DNA of 64,000 bases from an uncultured Ilumatobacter sp. GTDB taxonomy: Bacteria; Actinomycetota; Acidimicrobiia; Acidimicrobiales; Ilumatobacteraceae. A program made the position numbers and the translations under genes. The stretch is from the NCBI GenBank assembly GCA_937919625.1, contig CALFRK010000051.1:1-64000 (forward strand), given 5' to 3'. Shown piece after piece: positions 1 to 8,726 of the stretch (position 1 is the first letter of the stretch; each line of letters begins with the position of its first letter). Under the pieces are notes generated by a model. That model made no database searches, had not been told where the DNA came from, and saw only the letters and a program-made list of their open reading frames with translations.

Positions 1-299
1 CCGTCGTCGGCCTCCTCGGGGCCGTGGCCGAGGAAGACGCCCTCGGAGTCGCCCCGACCGCGGCAATCGACCGACACGAACGCGAATCCCTCGCTGGCGA
101 ACCTCACACCCTCGGGCGACCCGGTGTCGCGCGAGTACGGGGTGAACTCGATGATCGCCGGTACACCACCCGTGCGCTGCTTCGGCAGGAACACGTTGGC
201 GGCGAGGTGCAGACCGTCGCGCAACGGGATCATCTGACGGAACAGCAGATCCACCCGCGTTCCAGGGCCGAGGGGTTCGTCGTTCGCGCTCCGTGCCAT
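1..299 (-). CDS. CocE/NonD family hydrolase, N-terminal part (cut by window edge)
   Basis: The first about 99 residues of a serine alpha/beta hydrolase of the CocE/NonD (X-Pro dipeptidyl-peptidase S15) family; the rest lies left of the window. An ATG at 299 opens a frame with the family's N-terminal signatures: PLRDGLHLAANVFLP, IEFTPYSRD and VDCRGRGDSEG. The catalytic Ser, Asp and His lie further on and are not visible. It is the last gene of a leftward run (ALDH, CocE, MlrC, LldD, this gene), 56 bp beyond the lldD-like stop. It is clearly diverged from the CocE copies at 3.2-5.0 and 28.7-30.4 kb. Family members hydrolyse esters or amides; the substrate is unknown. Confidence 0.8.
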   Translation of the reverse strand, partial: MARSANDEPLGPGTRVDLLFRQMIPLRDGLHLAANVFLPKQRTGGVPAIIEFTPYSRDTGSPEGVRFASEGFAFVSVDCRGRGDSEGVFLGHGPEEADD

Positions 300-355
300 G
301 CCGAGGACATTACATCAATTTCTTACGCAGCTGGCAAGGCCTCTGTTCCAGCGGG

Positions 356-1582
356 TCAGACGACGCGGTAGCGGTGGAGTTGGGTGACATGGCCGGGTTC
401 GAGTTCGTCGAGGCTGCGGGCGCCCAACAGCTTCATCGTGCGTCGGATCTCGTCGGCGAGGATCTCGATGGCTCGGTCGACCCCAGCGCGACCACCGGCC
501 ATCAGGCCGTAGAGATAGGCGCGCCCGACCAGTGTGAAGCGGGCACCGAGTGCGATCGCGGCGACGACGTCGGCGCCGGACATGATGCCGGTGTCGACCC
601 ACACCTCGGTGTCGTCCCCGATCTCGCGCACGACCGACGGCAGTAGGTGGAACGGGACCGGCGCGCGATCGAGTTGCCGGCCGCCGTGGTTCGACAACAG
701 GACGCCATCGACACCGAGGGAGGCGCACCGACGTGCGTCGTCGAGCGTCTGCACGCCCTTCACCACGACCTTGCCGGGCCACTGCTCCTTGATCCAGATC
801 ATGTCGTCATACGTGACCGTCGGGTCGAACATGGTGTCGAGCAGGTCGGCGACGGTGCCGTCGAAGCCTTTGAAGGTCGCGAACTGCAGCGGTTCGGTCG
901 TGAGGAAGTCGAACCACCACCGGACCTTGGGGATCGCGTTCAGCACCGTGCGACCGGTGAGCGTCGGCGGGATGGTGAGTCCGTTGTAGCGGTCGCGAAG
1001 ACGAGCGCCGCCGACGGGGACGTCGACCGTCAGCAACAAGGTGTCGAACCCGGCTTCTGCCGCTCGGTTCATCACCGCCATCGACCGCTCGCGGTCCTTC
1101 CACATGTACAACTGGAACCAGTTGCGCCCGTGCGGGTTCACCGAGGCGACCTCCTCCGGTGAGGCGGTGCCGACGGTGGACAGCGAGAACGGGATCCCGG
1201 CCGCCCCTGCCGCCGCGGCGCCCGCGCGTTCGCCGGCAGCATGCATCATCCGAGTGAACCCGGTGGGCGCGATCCCGAACGGCAGCGCCGACGGGCCGCC
1301 GGCCACGGTGCAGGAGGTGTCGACGTCGGAGACGTCGCGCAGGATCGCCGGGTGGAACTCGATGTCGAGGAACGCCTGGCGAGCCCGGGCGAGCGACAGT
1401 TCCCCCTCCGCTGCCCCATCGGTGTAGTCGAACGGCGCCTTCGGTGTCGTTCGCTTGGCGATCGCGCGCAGATCGGCGATCGTGTGCGCGTTCGCCAGCC
1501 GACGCGCGGTCGCATCGAGCGTCGGGCGCCGGAACCGGAGGAGTTCGGCGAAGTCGCTCGGTTTGGGCAGATGTCGCTCCAT
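356..1582 (-). CDS. FMN-dependent alpha-hydroxyacid oxidase/dehydrogenase (LldD-like)
   Basis: A TIM-barrel FMN enzyme oxidising an (S)-2-hydroxyacid to the 2-oxoacid. The 408-residue protein has the family core: FGIAPTGF near residues 102-109, an FMN-phosphate-side lysine in VVVKGVQT (K275) and the active-site motif SNHGGRQLD, giving catalytic His299 and substrate-binding Arg302. I chose the ATG at 1582 because GGAGA lies 4-5 bases upstream; an ATG at 1609 in frame lacks that. It follows mlrC1 after about 50 bp in the leftward operon. The substrate (lactate, glycolate, mandelate or a longer hydroxyacid) cannot be read from sequence; the operon suggests a hydroxyacid released from an ester or amide. 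Confidence 0.85.
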   Translation of the reverse strand: MERHLPKPSDFAELLRFRRPTLDATARRLANAHTIADLRAIAKRTTPKAPFDYTDGAAEGELSLARARQAFLDIEFHPAILRDVSDVDTSCTVAGGPSALPFGIAPTGFTRMMHAAGERAGAAAAGAAGIPFSLSTVGTASPEEVASVNPHGRNWFQLYMWKDRERSMAVMNRAAEAGFDTLLLTVDVPVGGARLRDRYNGLTIPPTLTGRTVLNAIPKVRWWFDFLTTEPLQFATFKGFDGTVADLLDTMFDPTVTYDDMIWIKEQWPGKVVVKGVQTLDDARRCASLGVDGVLLSNHGGRQLDRAPVPFHLLPSVVREIGDDTEVWVDTGIMSGADVVAAIALGARFTLVGRAYLYGLMAGGRAGVDRAIEILADEIRRTMKLLGARSLDELEPGHVTQLHRYRVV

Positions 1583-1634
1583 CGTTCTCCAGGGACGTTG
1601 CGCTCTCACGTAAGTGAGCGCCGGCGGATCGAAT

Positions 1635-3185
1635 CTACTGACGTACCTGGTCGCCGTTCGTCGGGGCCGAGCGTGTCCGCGCTGCGACCGCCGGCATCGG
1701 CGCGACCTCGATCCGATCCACCGGGTCGAGCCCGATCATCGGTCGTCGTATCCGGTGATAGGGCAGCGACGCGAGGTCAGCGGTGAGGGTCCCGGGCCCG
1801 TCGCAGCGCACGACCTCCGCGGCGAAGGTGCCGAAGTCGTTCATGAAGTGCTGTGTGCTCTTCACCACCAGGATCCGGCGAGCGAGGTGGTCGATGCCGT
1901 GTTGGCTGAAGACGTGGTGGCTGAAGACCTGCGTGCGTACGGACGCGAGCACAATGTCGATGCCATCGACGTGGACCGCCGCCGTGCGACCCAGGTGGAA
2001 GAGCGGCTCTCCCTTGCCGAACAGGGCCTGGGTCGCATCGGTGCGGACATAGCGCACCTCGACATCGAGGTCGATCGGGTCGCCCGACATCGGCCCGCAC
2101 TTGCCCCCGATTCGGAGCGGGAGCCGGGCGCCGACGCCCGCCGCGTGGCAGAAATCGACGGCGATCGGGTCCCAGATCAATGCCACGGCGACGTCGGAAA
2201 CGCGCCGGCGCAGCAGTTCGGTGAGCACGAAGGTGGAGTCGCCGGCGGCACCGCCACCGGCGTTGTCGGAGCGGTCGGCGAGCACGACGGGGTGGCCGGT
2301 CGCGGCGAGCGCGAGCTCGACGGACTCGGCGACGCCGGGTCCTCGCCACGACTGCGAGCGCACGGTGTCGAGGAAGTCGGCGCCGACACGTCGAGCGAGC
2401 TGCTCGGCGCCCGCCGTATCGCCGTCGGTGGTCACGACCACCGATGCCGACAGGTCGGGCTGATCGGACCCTTCGAATCCGTGGTTCACTGACACCTGTA
2501 ACACCCCGGGTTCGACCTGTGCAGCCGTGAAGCGCGCCACGAACGAACGCATCGGCTCATCCGGGGTCGGATAGGCGCCGGGGGCGTTGAACCGAACAGC
2601 AGCCGTGGTCGGGCGCACCTCGCCCTGCCGGACCCGGGCAAGCACCGGCAGCAGCTCGGCCGCCCGCTCGCCGTAGTCGATGTGGGGGTACTCGCGACAG
2701 CTGACGACCAGATCGGCCGCATCGAGCATGCGGGACGAGAGGTTCGCGTGGAGGTCGAGCAGGCAGCCGATCGCGACGTCGTCTCCGACGAGTGCCCGCA
2801 CGCGTTCGAGCAGATCGCCCTCGCAGTCGTCCTCCTGGTCGGACATCTGCGCGCCGTGCAGGCACAGCCAGACCAGATCGACCGGCCCGGCGGCACGCAG
2901 CGGTTCGAGGATGCCCTCACGTACCTGTTCCCACACACGGTGCGGCGGCGGCAACGACGGCTGGCAGCTGGAGAAGGGGCCGCTGATCAGCTCGAACCCG
3001 AGGTCGAGCGCGGCGCGGCACGACTCGCCGTAGCCGAACCCGAGCGTCGCCGGCTCGGGATCGACGCCCCAACGCACGCTCTCGAAGTCACGCAACGCAG
3101 TCGGGATGGGCGAGAACGAGCTGCACTCGTGCTGCACCCCCGCGACATAGCACCGCAGCGCTGGAAGCGGTTCAGATCCGGTCAT
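1635..3185 (-). CDS. M81-family metallopeptidase (MlrC/DUF1485-like), intact copy
   Basis: A 516-residue member of the family typified by MlrC, the zinc peptidase that cleaves linearised microcystin. Visible signatures are HECSSFSP (residues 19-26), LHGA (109-112), the metal-site motif DLHAN (D144, H146) and YPHID with H168, then [11 protein letters not shown] in the C-terminal half. The ATG at 3185 is chosen because it lies just beyond the CocE stop (3229); longer in-frame extensions would be antisense to nothing conserved and overlap cocE. Most genomic members are of unknown substrate, so microcystin is not implied. A truncated paralogue lies at 24.6-25.8 kb. Confidence 0.83.
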   Translation of the reverse strand: MTGSEPLPALRCYVAGVQHECSSFSPIPTALRDFESVRWGVDPEPATLGFGYGESCRAALDLGFELISGPFSSCQPSLPPPHRVWEQVREGILEPLRAAGPVDLVWLCLHGAQMSDQEDDCEGDLLERVRALVGDDVAIGCLLDLHANLSSRMLDAADLVVSCREYPHIDYGERAAELLPVLARVRQGEVRPTTAAVRFNAPGAYPTPDEPMRSFVARFTAAQVEPGVLQVSVNHGFEGSDQPDLSASVVVTTDGDTAGAEQLARRVGADFLDTVRSQSWRGPGVAESVELALAATGHPVVLADRSDNAGGGAAGDSTFVLTELLRRRVSDVAVALIWDPIAVDFCHAAGVGARLPLRIGGKCGPMSGDPIDLDVEVRYVRTDATQALFGKGEPLFHLGRTAAVHVDGIDIVLASVRTQVFSHHVFSQHGIDHLARRILVVKSTQHFMNDFGTFAAEVVRCDGPGTLTADLASLPYHRIRRPMIGLDPVDRIEVAPMPAVAARTRSAPTNGDQVRQ

Positions 3186-3228
3186 CGCACGTCGCCCATC
3201 GACACTGAGTACATCATCGGGCCGGGGT

Positions 3229-5013
3229 TCACCGGGCTGCAGCGGTGGACGCCACGGGAAGGTCGAGGCGAGGCGCGCTGTCGGCGCGGTGCTCGATGCG
3301 CACGGTCGCGACGGGAGCGTCGTCGGGTCGGCCATGGGCGTAGGGCGTGAGCTGGATGGCATAGGCGTGGCGGATCGCTACGCGCAGGCGGCTTCCGGCC
3401 TGGACCGTGCGCTGACACCACTTGAATCCGCGGAACGTCACGTCGGTCGGCACACCCGGCTCGAGGTAGTCGTGGGTGCCATCCAGGTGGCGACAGCTGA
3501 GCCGCAAGAGGTCGCTACTGAGGAAGACCGAGTCGCCCTGCGGCGTGATCTCGTGCAGCAGCACCGCCAGGTCGACGTCGGGCTGATCGCACACGACGCG
3601 TAGGTGCAACTGCGGTTCCCCCAGGATGGTGACTCCCTCGGTGAGCACCGACGACGTGTACACGACGCCCTGACCATCGATGTCGGCGACGAGGCGCGGG
3701 TTGGTGGGGTCGTTGCCGGCGAGCGACATGAGGAAGTTGTTCATCGGCTGCCCGTGGAACGGCGACTCGGGGCCGCTGCCGGCCGGGCGCTGCTCGAGTT
3801 CCGCGCGATGGGTACGCATGTCGAACGGATCGCAGGAGAACGCTGCATCCGGGCCGTCGGCCGCCGAGTCAGCGATGAAGCCGGAATGCATTGCGTCCAT
3901 CGGCCCGTCGACCGAGTGCATGAACTTCGCCACGTGACCGGTGGAGGCGTCATCGAGCGAACCAACACCGATCCACTGCTCGTCGCCCGTGACGTAGAGC
4001 ATCACGCGGTTCTTGAGCAGCGCTGGCGCGGGCGCGCCGTGCAAGATGTGGCGCAGCCAGTCGCGGCGGAGTTCCGCAAGTTGCACCGTTGCGTCCGGAC
4101 CGAAGACGAGCTCTCCCACTCGACCCTGGCCGTAATGGGTGCCCATGTGGTCCCAGGGACCGATCACCAGATGGCTCCTCGCCACGACGTCGGCGGACGC
4201 ATTCGCGATGAAGCGCCGCCAGTTGTGGAGGGTGCCACCGCTGCTGTCGTCGTACATGCCGGTGATCGAGAGCACCGGTACCGACGATGCGGCCAACTGC
4301 TCGGGCTGGGCCCAGTAGGGCTCCCAGCGCGGCCCGGGTTCGGCCTGGTCGAAGTGTTCGACGGTGAAGCCGGCCAGCGGAGCGCCCAACTCGGCCGCTG
4401 CCTCGACCAGCGAGCGGCCGTTCACGGCGGCCTCGTAGAGGTGCCGGTGCCAGTTGGCGACGTCGCCACCGATGGTGAAGTGGGTGGCCCGGTTGCTCAC
4501 CAGCCTGCCCCACGCGAGGTCGTAGAGCGACGGCACTCCCCCCTTCGGAAGGTCGACGCCCATGCCACTGGTCGAGTCGGGGGTGATGGCACACAACGAC
4601 GGTGGCGCTGCGACCATGATGAGGTACTGGTTGATCCCGGTGTACGAGCCGCCGTGCAAGGCGACCTTGCCGTCGCACCACGCCTGCTGCGCGATCCACT
4701 CGACCGCATCGTACCCGTCGGCGGCGTCACGGAGGAACGGCACGAAATCGCCGTCGCTGTTCCCGCGGCCGCGCACGTCGATGGCGACGTACGCGAAGCC
4801 CTCAGACCCCCAGAAGACGCCGTCCTCATGCAAGTGATCCACGCCGTACGGCGTGAGCTCCATCACCGCACTCACCGGCGCCACGTCGCCCCGCGGACGC
4901 CACACCACTGCGTGCAGGGTGGAGCCGTCGCGCATGGGAATACGCACACCGAGTTGGGTGATCACCGACTGCGTCGGCATCTCCGGACTCTTCAAGCTGC
5001 TGTTGACGGTCAT
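3229..5013 (-). CDS. CocE/NonD family X-Pro dipeptidyl-peptidase-like hydrolase (copy 1)
   Basis: A full-length 594-residue serine hydrolase. The N-terminal alpha/beta-hydrolase domain has LTPYG (oxyanion-hole Tyr56), AIDVRGRGNSDG (79-88) and the nucleophile elbow GGSYTG with Ser123. The C-terminal third is the jelly-roll domain typical of S15/CocE proteins (LHLRVVCDQPDVDLAVLLHE region). It starts inside the end of the aldehyde dehydrogenase gene (4-bp ATGA overlap), so the two are probably translationally coupled. The paralogue at 28.7-30.4 kb has the same partner, so hydrolase plus aldehyde dehydrogenase is a conserved unit. The likely role is cleavage of an ester or amide of the operon's substrate. 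Confidence 0.88.
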   Translation of the reverse strand: MTVNSSLKSPEMPTQSVITQLGVRIPMRDGSTLHAVVWRPRGDVAPVSAVMELTPYGVDHLHEDGVFWGSEGFAYVAIDVRGRGNSDGDFVPFLRDAADGYDAVEWIAQQAWCDGKVALHGGSYTGINQYLIMVAAPPSLCAITPDSTSGMGVDLPKGGVPSLYDLAWGRLVSNRATHFTIGGDVANWHRHLYEAAVNGRSLVEAAAELGAPLAGFTVEHFDQAEPGPRWEPYWAQPEQLAASSVPVLSITGMYDDSSGGTLHNWRRFIANASADVVARSHLVIGPWDHMGTHYGQGRVGELVFGPDATVQLAELRRDWLRHILHGAPAPALLKNRVMLYVTGDEQWIGVGSLDDASTGHVAKFMHSVDGPMDAMHSGFIADSAADGPDAAFSCDPFDMRTHRAELEQRPAGSGPESPFHGQPMNNFLMSLAGNDPTNPRLVADIDGQGVVYTSSVLTEGVTILGEPQLHLRVVCDQPDVDLAVLLHEITPQGDSVFLSSDLLRLSCRHLDGTHDYLEPGVPTDVTFRGFKWCQRTVQAGSRLRVAIRHAYAIQLTPYAHGRPDDAPVATVRIEHRADSAPRLDLPVASTAAAR

Positions 5014-6482
5014 GGCTGGTCCTCCTGCGTGGTGGTGGAGATGTTCGCGCCGCCGACGGCGACGACGGCGAGACGTGTGGCGGCCCGCAAGCCGGGCAGG
5101 CCACCTTCGACACCGGAGCCTGACGACCCCAGCGACTCGGCGCCGACTCGCAGGTCGTTCGTCGGCGCGAGGTGCGGGTTGACCGTCACCCAGGCTGCAC
5201 GCAATCCCGCGGCCAGTCGTCGCGTCTCATCGGGGTCGCTGCTCCATCCGGTCGCGGCCAGTCCGTAGACGGTGTCGTTCGCCAGTTCGATGCCGTGCTC
5301 GAGCGACCGGTAAGGCGTGACACTGAGCACCGGACCGAACACCTCGTCCTGGAACACCCGATGGTGCGACTCGACCCCGGTGAGGATGGTGGGCGGATAG
5401 AAGTAGCCCGGCCCGGGACCGGGCACGCCGCCGGCACGCACTACGGCACCCTCGTCAACGGCGGCTGCAACCATGGCGTGCACCGACGCACAGTGCGCCT
5501 CACTGCCCAGCGGTCCGGCCTGCACGCCGGGCGCCATCGGGTCGGCGCCGGTCCACTGCTCGACCCGATCGAGCAGCTTTGCCACGAGCGCGTCGTGGTG
5601 CTGTTCGGCGACGATGAGTCGGGAGCCGGCCGTGCACACCTGCCCGCCGCACCAGAAGATGCTGGCTGCGACAGCATCTGCCACCGTGTCGAGGTCGGGT
5701 GCGTGCTCGCCGACGACCTGTGCCGACTTCCCGCCCAACTCGGTGAGCACCGGCACCAGTGTGGATTCGGCGCTCGCTGCCAAGACGCGCCGCCCGGTAG
5801 CAAGCGAGCCGGTGAGGTTCACCTGATCGACCATCGGGTGGCGCACCAGCGCATCGCCCACGACTGCGCCAGCACCGGGAACCACGTTCAACACACCGGC
5901 CGGGAAGCCAGCAGCGTGTGCCATCTCGGCGAGCAGCACCGCGCTGGCCGAAGCGAGTTCGGTGGGCTTGAGCACCACCGTGTTGCCCACCGCCAGGGTC
6001 GGGATGACCTTCGTGACCGCCACGAAGAACGGGAAGTTCCAGGGAGCGATGACGGCAACCACACCGCGAGGCAGACGCATTGAGGGTGCGATGGCGTCGG
6101 CGTCAACCTCGGGCAGCAGCCCGACGATCTCGCGGATGATGGCGGCCACCCCCATTGCGTCCGCCGTCGTGACCTCCAGCGGGATGCCGACCTCGAGCGT
6201 GTCGAGCATGGCGATCTCTGCCGAACGCTGCTCGATGAGGTCGGCGAGACGCAGGATGCACTCGACACGGAGGTCGGTGTCGAGGCGCCACCGACCACTG
6301 TCGAACGCCCGGCGCGCAGCAAGCACTGCATCGTCGACGTCGTCCGGGTGCCCGACCGGCACCTGCCACAGCTCCTTCTCAGTGGCGGGATTCACCGAGA
6401 CCGTCGTGCGGTCGTCGTGCGACCCCACTCGTCGGCCGTCGATGAAGGGGCCAAGATCGGTAACGCTGGGTTCAGCCGTCAT
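5010..6482 (-). CDS. NAD(P)-dependent aldehyde dehydrogenase (copy 1)
   Basis: A 490-residue aldehyde dehydrogenase oxidising an aldehyde to the acid. It has the Rossmann/active-site signatures APWNF (Asn149), LTELGGKS (general base Glu248) and GGQVCTAGSR (nucleophile Cys283). It is the first gene of the leftward operon, with its start 161 bp from the divergent EthD gene. A 21-bp palindrome at 6555-6575 in that gap is the probable operator. It is closely similar to the copy at 30.5-32.0 kb, which also precedes cocE. The aldehyde substrate is not identifiable. Confidence 0.9.
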   Translation of the reverse strand: MTAEPSVTDLGPFIDGRRVGSHDDRTTVSVNPATEKELWQVPVGHPDDVDDAVLAARRAFDSGRWRLDTDLRVECILRLADLIEQRSAEIAMLDTLEVGIPLEVTTADAMGVAAIIREIVGLLPEVDADAIAPSMRLPRGVVAVIAPWNFPFFVAVTKVIPTLAVGNTVVLKPTELASASAVLLAEMAHAAGFPAGVLNVVPGAGAVVGDALVRHPMVDQVNLTGSLATGRRVLAASAESTLVPVLTELGGKSAQVVGEHAPDLDTVADAVAASIFWCGGQVCTAGSRLIVAEQHHDALVAKLLDRVEQWTGADPMAPGVQAGPLGSEAHCASVHAMVAAAVDEGAVVRAGGVPGPGPGYFYPPTILTGVESHHRVFQDEVFGPVLSVTPYRSLEHGIELANDTVYGLAATGWSSDPDETRRLAAGLRAAWVTVNPHLAPTNDLRVGAESLGSSGSGVEGGLPGLRAATRLAVVAVGGANISTTTQEDQP

Positions 6483-6554
6483 GACACCGCACCGCCGATC
6501 GCGTTCCGAGGAGAGGTGAGCGTCGTTTCGGGGTCCACTTCGGGGATTCTAGAC

Positions 6555-6575
6555 TTGCGTAGAGAACTTACACAA
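6555..6575. promoter_or_regulatory. Palindromic operator A (TTGCGTA-N7-TACACAA)
   Basis: A 7-7-7 inverted repeat with left half TTGCGTA, spacer GAGAACT and right half TACACAA (one mismatch from perfect symmetry). It lies between the divergent aldehyde dehydrogenase 1 and EthD genes. Sites of the same architecture occur at 8665, 31972 and 37247, each in front of a transcription unit. It is probably the binding site of a dimeric repressor, perhaps the TetR-like protein at 14851. Confidence 0.7.
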
Positions 6576-6643
6576 TGGGTGGACACTCCAGCGGGAGACG
6601 CCTACGATCCGACAGATTCGCAGTGCCCAAACCGGAGGTAGTG

Positions 6644-6985
6644 ATGGTCAAGATCGTGTGGTTGCTCAAGCGTGCACAGCATCTGAGCCAAGAGGAATTC
6701 GAACAGTGGTGGATCGAACGACACGTCCCCGTCGCCCGCATGGCTCCTGGGTTGCGCCGCTACATCGTGAACCTGCCACGGCCCGACGACCTGGCCGGTC
6801 GACCGGCTGAGGACTCGACATGGGACGGCGTCGCCGAGCAGTGGTTCGACGACGACAAAGCATTGAACGCCGCCTATTCGCGTCCGGTCGCGGCCGACGT
6901 CCGCGCCGACACGATGGCCCACGTGTCCCGTCTCGAACGGCTGATCGTGCGTGAACTCGACATCGAACTGCCCGACCATGCCTGA
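6644..6985 (+). CDS. EthD-domain protein
   Basis: A small protein (113 residues) of the EthD dimeric alpha+beta-barrel family. It shows the N-terminal strand MVKIVWLLKRAQHLSQEEF and the typical WWIERHVPVARMAPGLRRYIVN segment. An ATG at 6644 follows GGAGGTAG closely; the longer frame from 6575 starts inside the operator and is rejected. The gene overlaps the next (FAD oxidoreductase) by 8 bp. EthD-like proteins accompany oxidative degradation systems, often without a proven catalytic role; here it may handle an intermediate of the downstream flavoenzyme. Confidence 0.8.
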   Translation: MVKIVWLLKRAQHLSQEEFEQWWIERHVPVARMAPGLRRYIVNLPRPDDLAGRPAEDSTWDGVAEQWFDDDKALNAAYSRPVAADVRADTMAHVSRLERLIVRELDIELPDHA

Positions 6986-8594
6986 TGCATCCGCGGACAG
7001 CAGCGCTGCGGTATTGCCGGACGAGGTCGATCTCGTCGTCATCGGTTCCGGCGCTGCCGGGTTCTCCGCGGCGATCACCGCAGCGCGCGCCGGGCTCGAT
7101 GTTCTCATGCTCGAGAAGCAGCCAACGCTCGGGGGAACGACTGCACGATCAGGCACGTGGATCTGGATCCCGAACCACCGTCTGATGCGCGAGGCGGGGA
7201 TCCCCGATCCGCGTGACGCGGCGCTGCGGTACATGGCTCGGCTGAATCGCCCCGATCGCTACAACCCGAACGACGCCACGCTCGGGTTGCCACCCGAGGA
7301 GCACGCGATGTTGGGGGCCTTCTACGACCACGCGTCCGAGGCGCTCGACGAGCTCGTCGACGCCGGCGCCATCGACCCGGTGATGCTCGACCGGGCACCC
7401 GACTACTTTGCCGAGTTGCCCGAGAACGCCGCTCCGTACGGGCGCGTCATCGTTTCGCGAGGAAGAGAGCGACCCGATCAACTCACGGGCCGAGAACTCA
7501 TCGAAGACCTCACCGCCACCGCGTTGCGGCACGGCGTACGGATCGAGTGTGGCCGCCGCGTCACCGATGTGGTGCGCAACGAATCCGGTTCCGTGAGCGG
7601 CGTCGTGACGGCGGACCAGTGTGTGCGAGCACGGCGTGGCGTCGTGTTCGCGACCGGGGGATTCACCCACGCGGAGGACCTGCTCCGCGACTACTTCACG
7701 GTGCCGTTGCGCCACGGTGGCGCGAGCCCCGGCTCCGAAGGCGATTTCGTTCGCATCGCGCAGCGCCTAGGAACTCGATTCCACAACATGAGCGGCGCCT
7801 GGCTGGCTCCGGTTCCGATCGAGCCCTTGGTAGCTGATCCCAGTGCGTTCACCACCAACATCTTCGCCCTGCGCGGCGACAGCATGATCCTCGTCGACCG
7901 CACCGGGCGGCGGGTCACGAATGAGAAGTTGCCCTACAACGAACTGGCGTCGCTCTTCCTGCGGTGGGACCCAGCCACGGCAGAGTTCCCGAATCTGCGG
8001 CTGTTCATGGTGTTCGACGATGCAACCGCGCGGCTGTTCGCAGACGGAAAGAGCGGCAACCCGCTCCCCTTCCCCGGAGTGGATGCTCCGCACGTCGTGA
8101 CGGGCCAGACGATCGACGAACTCGCGGCACGTCTGTCCGAGCGGCTTGCACACGCAGATGCCGAAGTGGCCGCAGGGATTCGCCTCGACGCCGCGTTCGG
8201 CGAAACCTTGAGCGACACCATCCGGCGGTTCGGCGACGACGCCGACGCCGGCGTCGACCGGGCGTTCGGTCGCGGCGCGTCGCCGATCGAACTCTTTCGC
8301 AACGGCCCAGCGCGCTCTGGCAACGACCGCAACCCCGCGATGTTCCGGTTCTCGGCCGAGGGGCCGTACCACGCGATCATTCTCGCTCCCGCCACGCTCG
8401 ACACCAAAGGCGGTCCAGCGATCGATGCGTACGGACGCGTCCTCAACGCCGACGGGACGGCCATTCCAGGGCTTTATGCAGCCGGCAACTGCGCCGGCTT
8501 CCCCTCAGCCCAGGCCTATTGGGCAGGCGGCGCAACCGTCGGCCTCGCCATCACCTTCGGTCACCTCGCCGCCCGCCACGCCGCGACGTCGTAA
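6978..8594 (+). CDS. FAD-dependent oxidoreductase (3-ketosteroid dehydrogenase / fumarate reductase flavoprotein family)
   Basis: A 538-residue flavoprotein. The N-terminal FAD site is VVIGSGAAGFSAAITAARAG, followed by LEKQPTLGGTTARSG. FATGGFTHAEDLLRDYF lies in the middle. The C-terminal AAGNCAGFPSAQAYWAGGATVG closes the FAD domain, as in KstD/fumarate-reductase-like enzymes. It overlaps the EthD gene by 8 bp, so the pair is co-translated. The family catalyses alpha,beta-dehydrogenation or the reverse reduction. The substrate is unknown, and no other steroid gene is present, so KstD itself is unlikely. Confidence 0.85.
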   Translation: MPDASADSSAAVLPDEVDLVVIGSGAAGFSAAITAARAGLDVLMLEKQPTLGGTTARSGTWIWIPNHRLMREAGIPDPRDAALRYMARLNRPDRYNPNDATLGLPPEEHAMLGAFYDHASEALDELVDAGAIDPVMLDRAPDYFAELPENAAPYGRVIVSRGRERPDQLTGRELIEDLTATALRHGVRIECGRRVTDVVRNESGSVSGVVTADQCVRARRGVVFATGGFTHAEDLLRDYFTVPLRHGGASPGSEGDFVRIAQRLGTRFHNMSGAWLAPVPIEPLVADPSAFTTNIFALRGDSMILVDRTGRRVTNEKLPYNELASLFLRWDPATAEFPNLRLFMVFDDATARLFADGKSGNPLPFPGVDAPHVVTGQTIDELAARLSERLAHADAEVAAGIRLDAAFGETLSDTIRRFGDDADAGVDRAFGRGASPIELFRNGPARSGNDRNPAMFRFSAEGPYHAIILAPATLDTKGGPAIDAYGRVLNADGTAIPGLYAAGNCAGFPSAQAYWAGGATVGLAITFGHLAARHAATS

Positions 8595-8664
8595 CGCAAC
8601 CCTCGTCGGAACGAACGGGACGGATCGGCACACGCCTTCGATCTCCCCTTGCGCAAGCCCGCAC

Positions 8665-8685
8665 TTTCGTACTAAACTTACGCAA
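8665..8685. promoter_or_regulatory. Palindromic operator B (TTTCGTA-N7-TACGCAA)
   Basis: A 7-7-7 inverted repeat: TTTCGTA, spacer CTAAACT, TACGCAA. It ends 41 bp before the chosen start of the substrate-binding protein gene, a position fitting repression of the importer operon. Same family as sites A, C and D. Confidence 0.7.
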
Positions 8686-8726
8686 TGCGTTCGCTCGGTG
8701 CGTGCGCACTGCACAAGGGGGAATTC

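Noticed and set aside
1635-5013. A true microcystin-degradation (mlr) cluster
   Set aside because: Only an MlrC-family protein is present. There is no MlrA (membrane protease), MlrB or MlrD; M81 proteins are widespread with unknown substrates.
6978-8594. 3-ketosteroid dehydrogenase as part of a steroid pathway
   Set aside because: The family match is general. No steroid genes (kstR, hsaC, kshA and similar) occur in the window.
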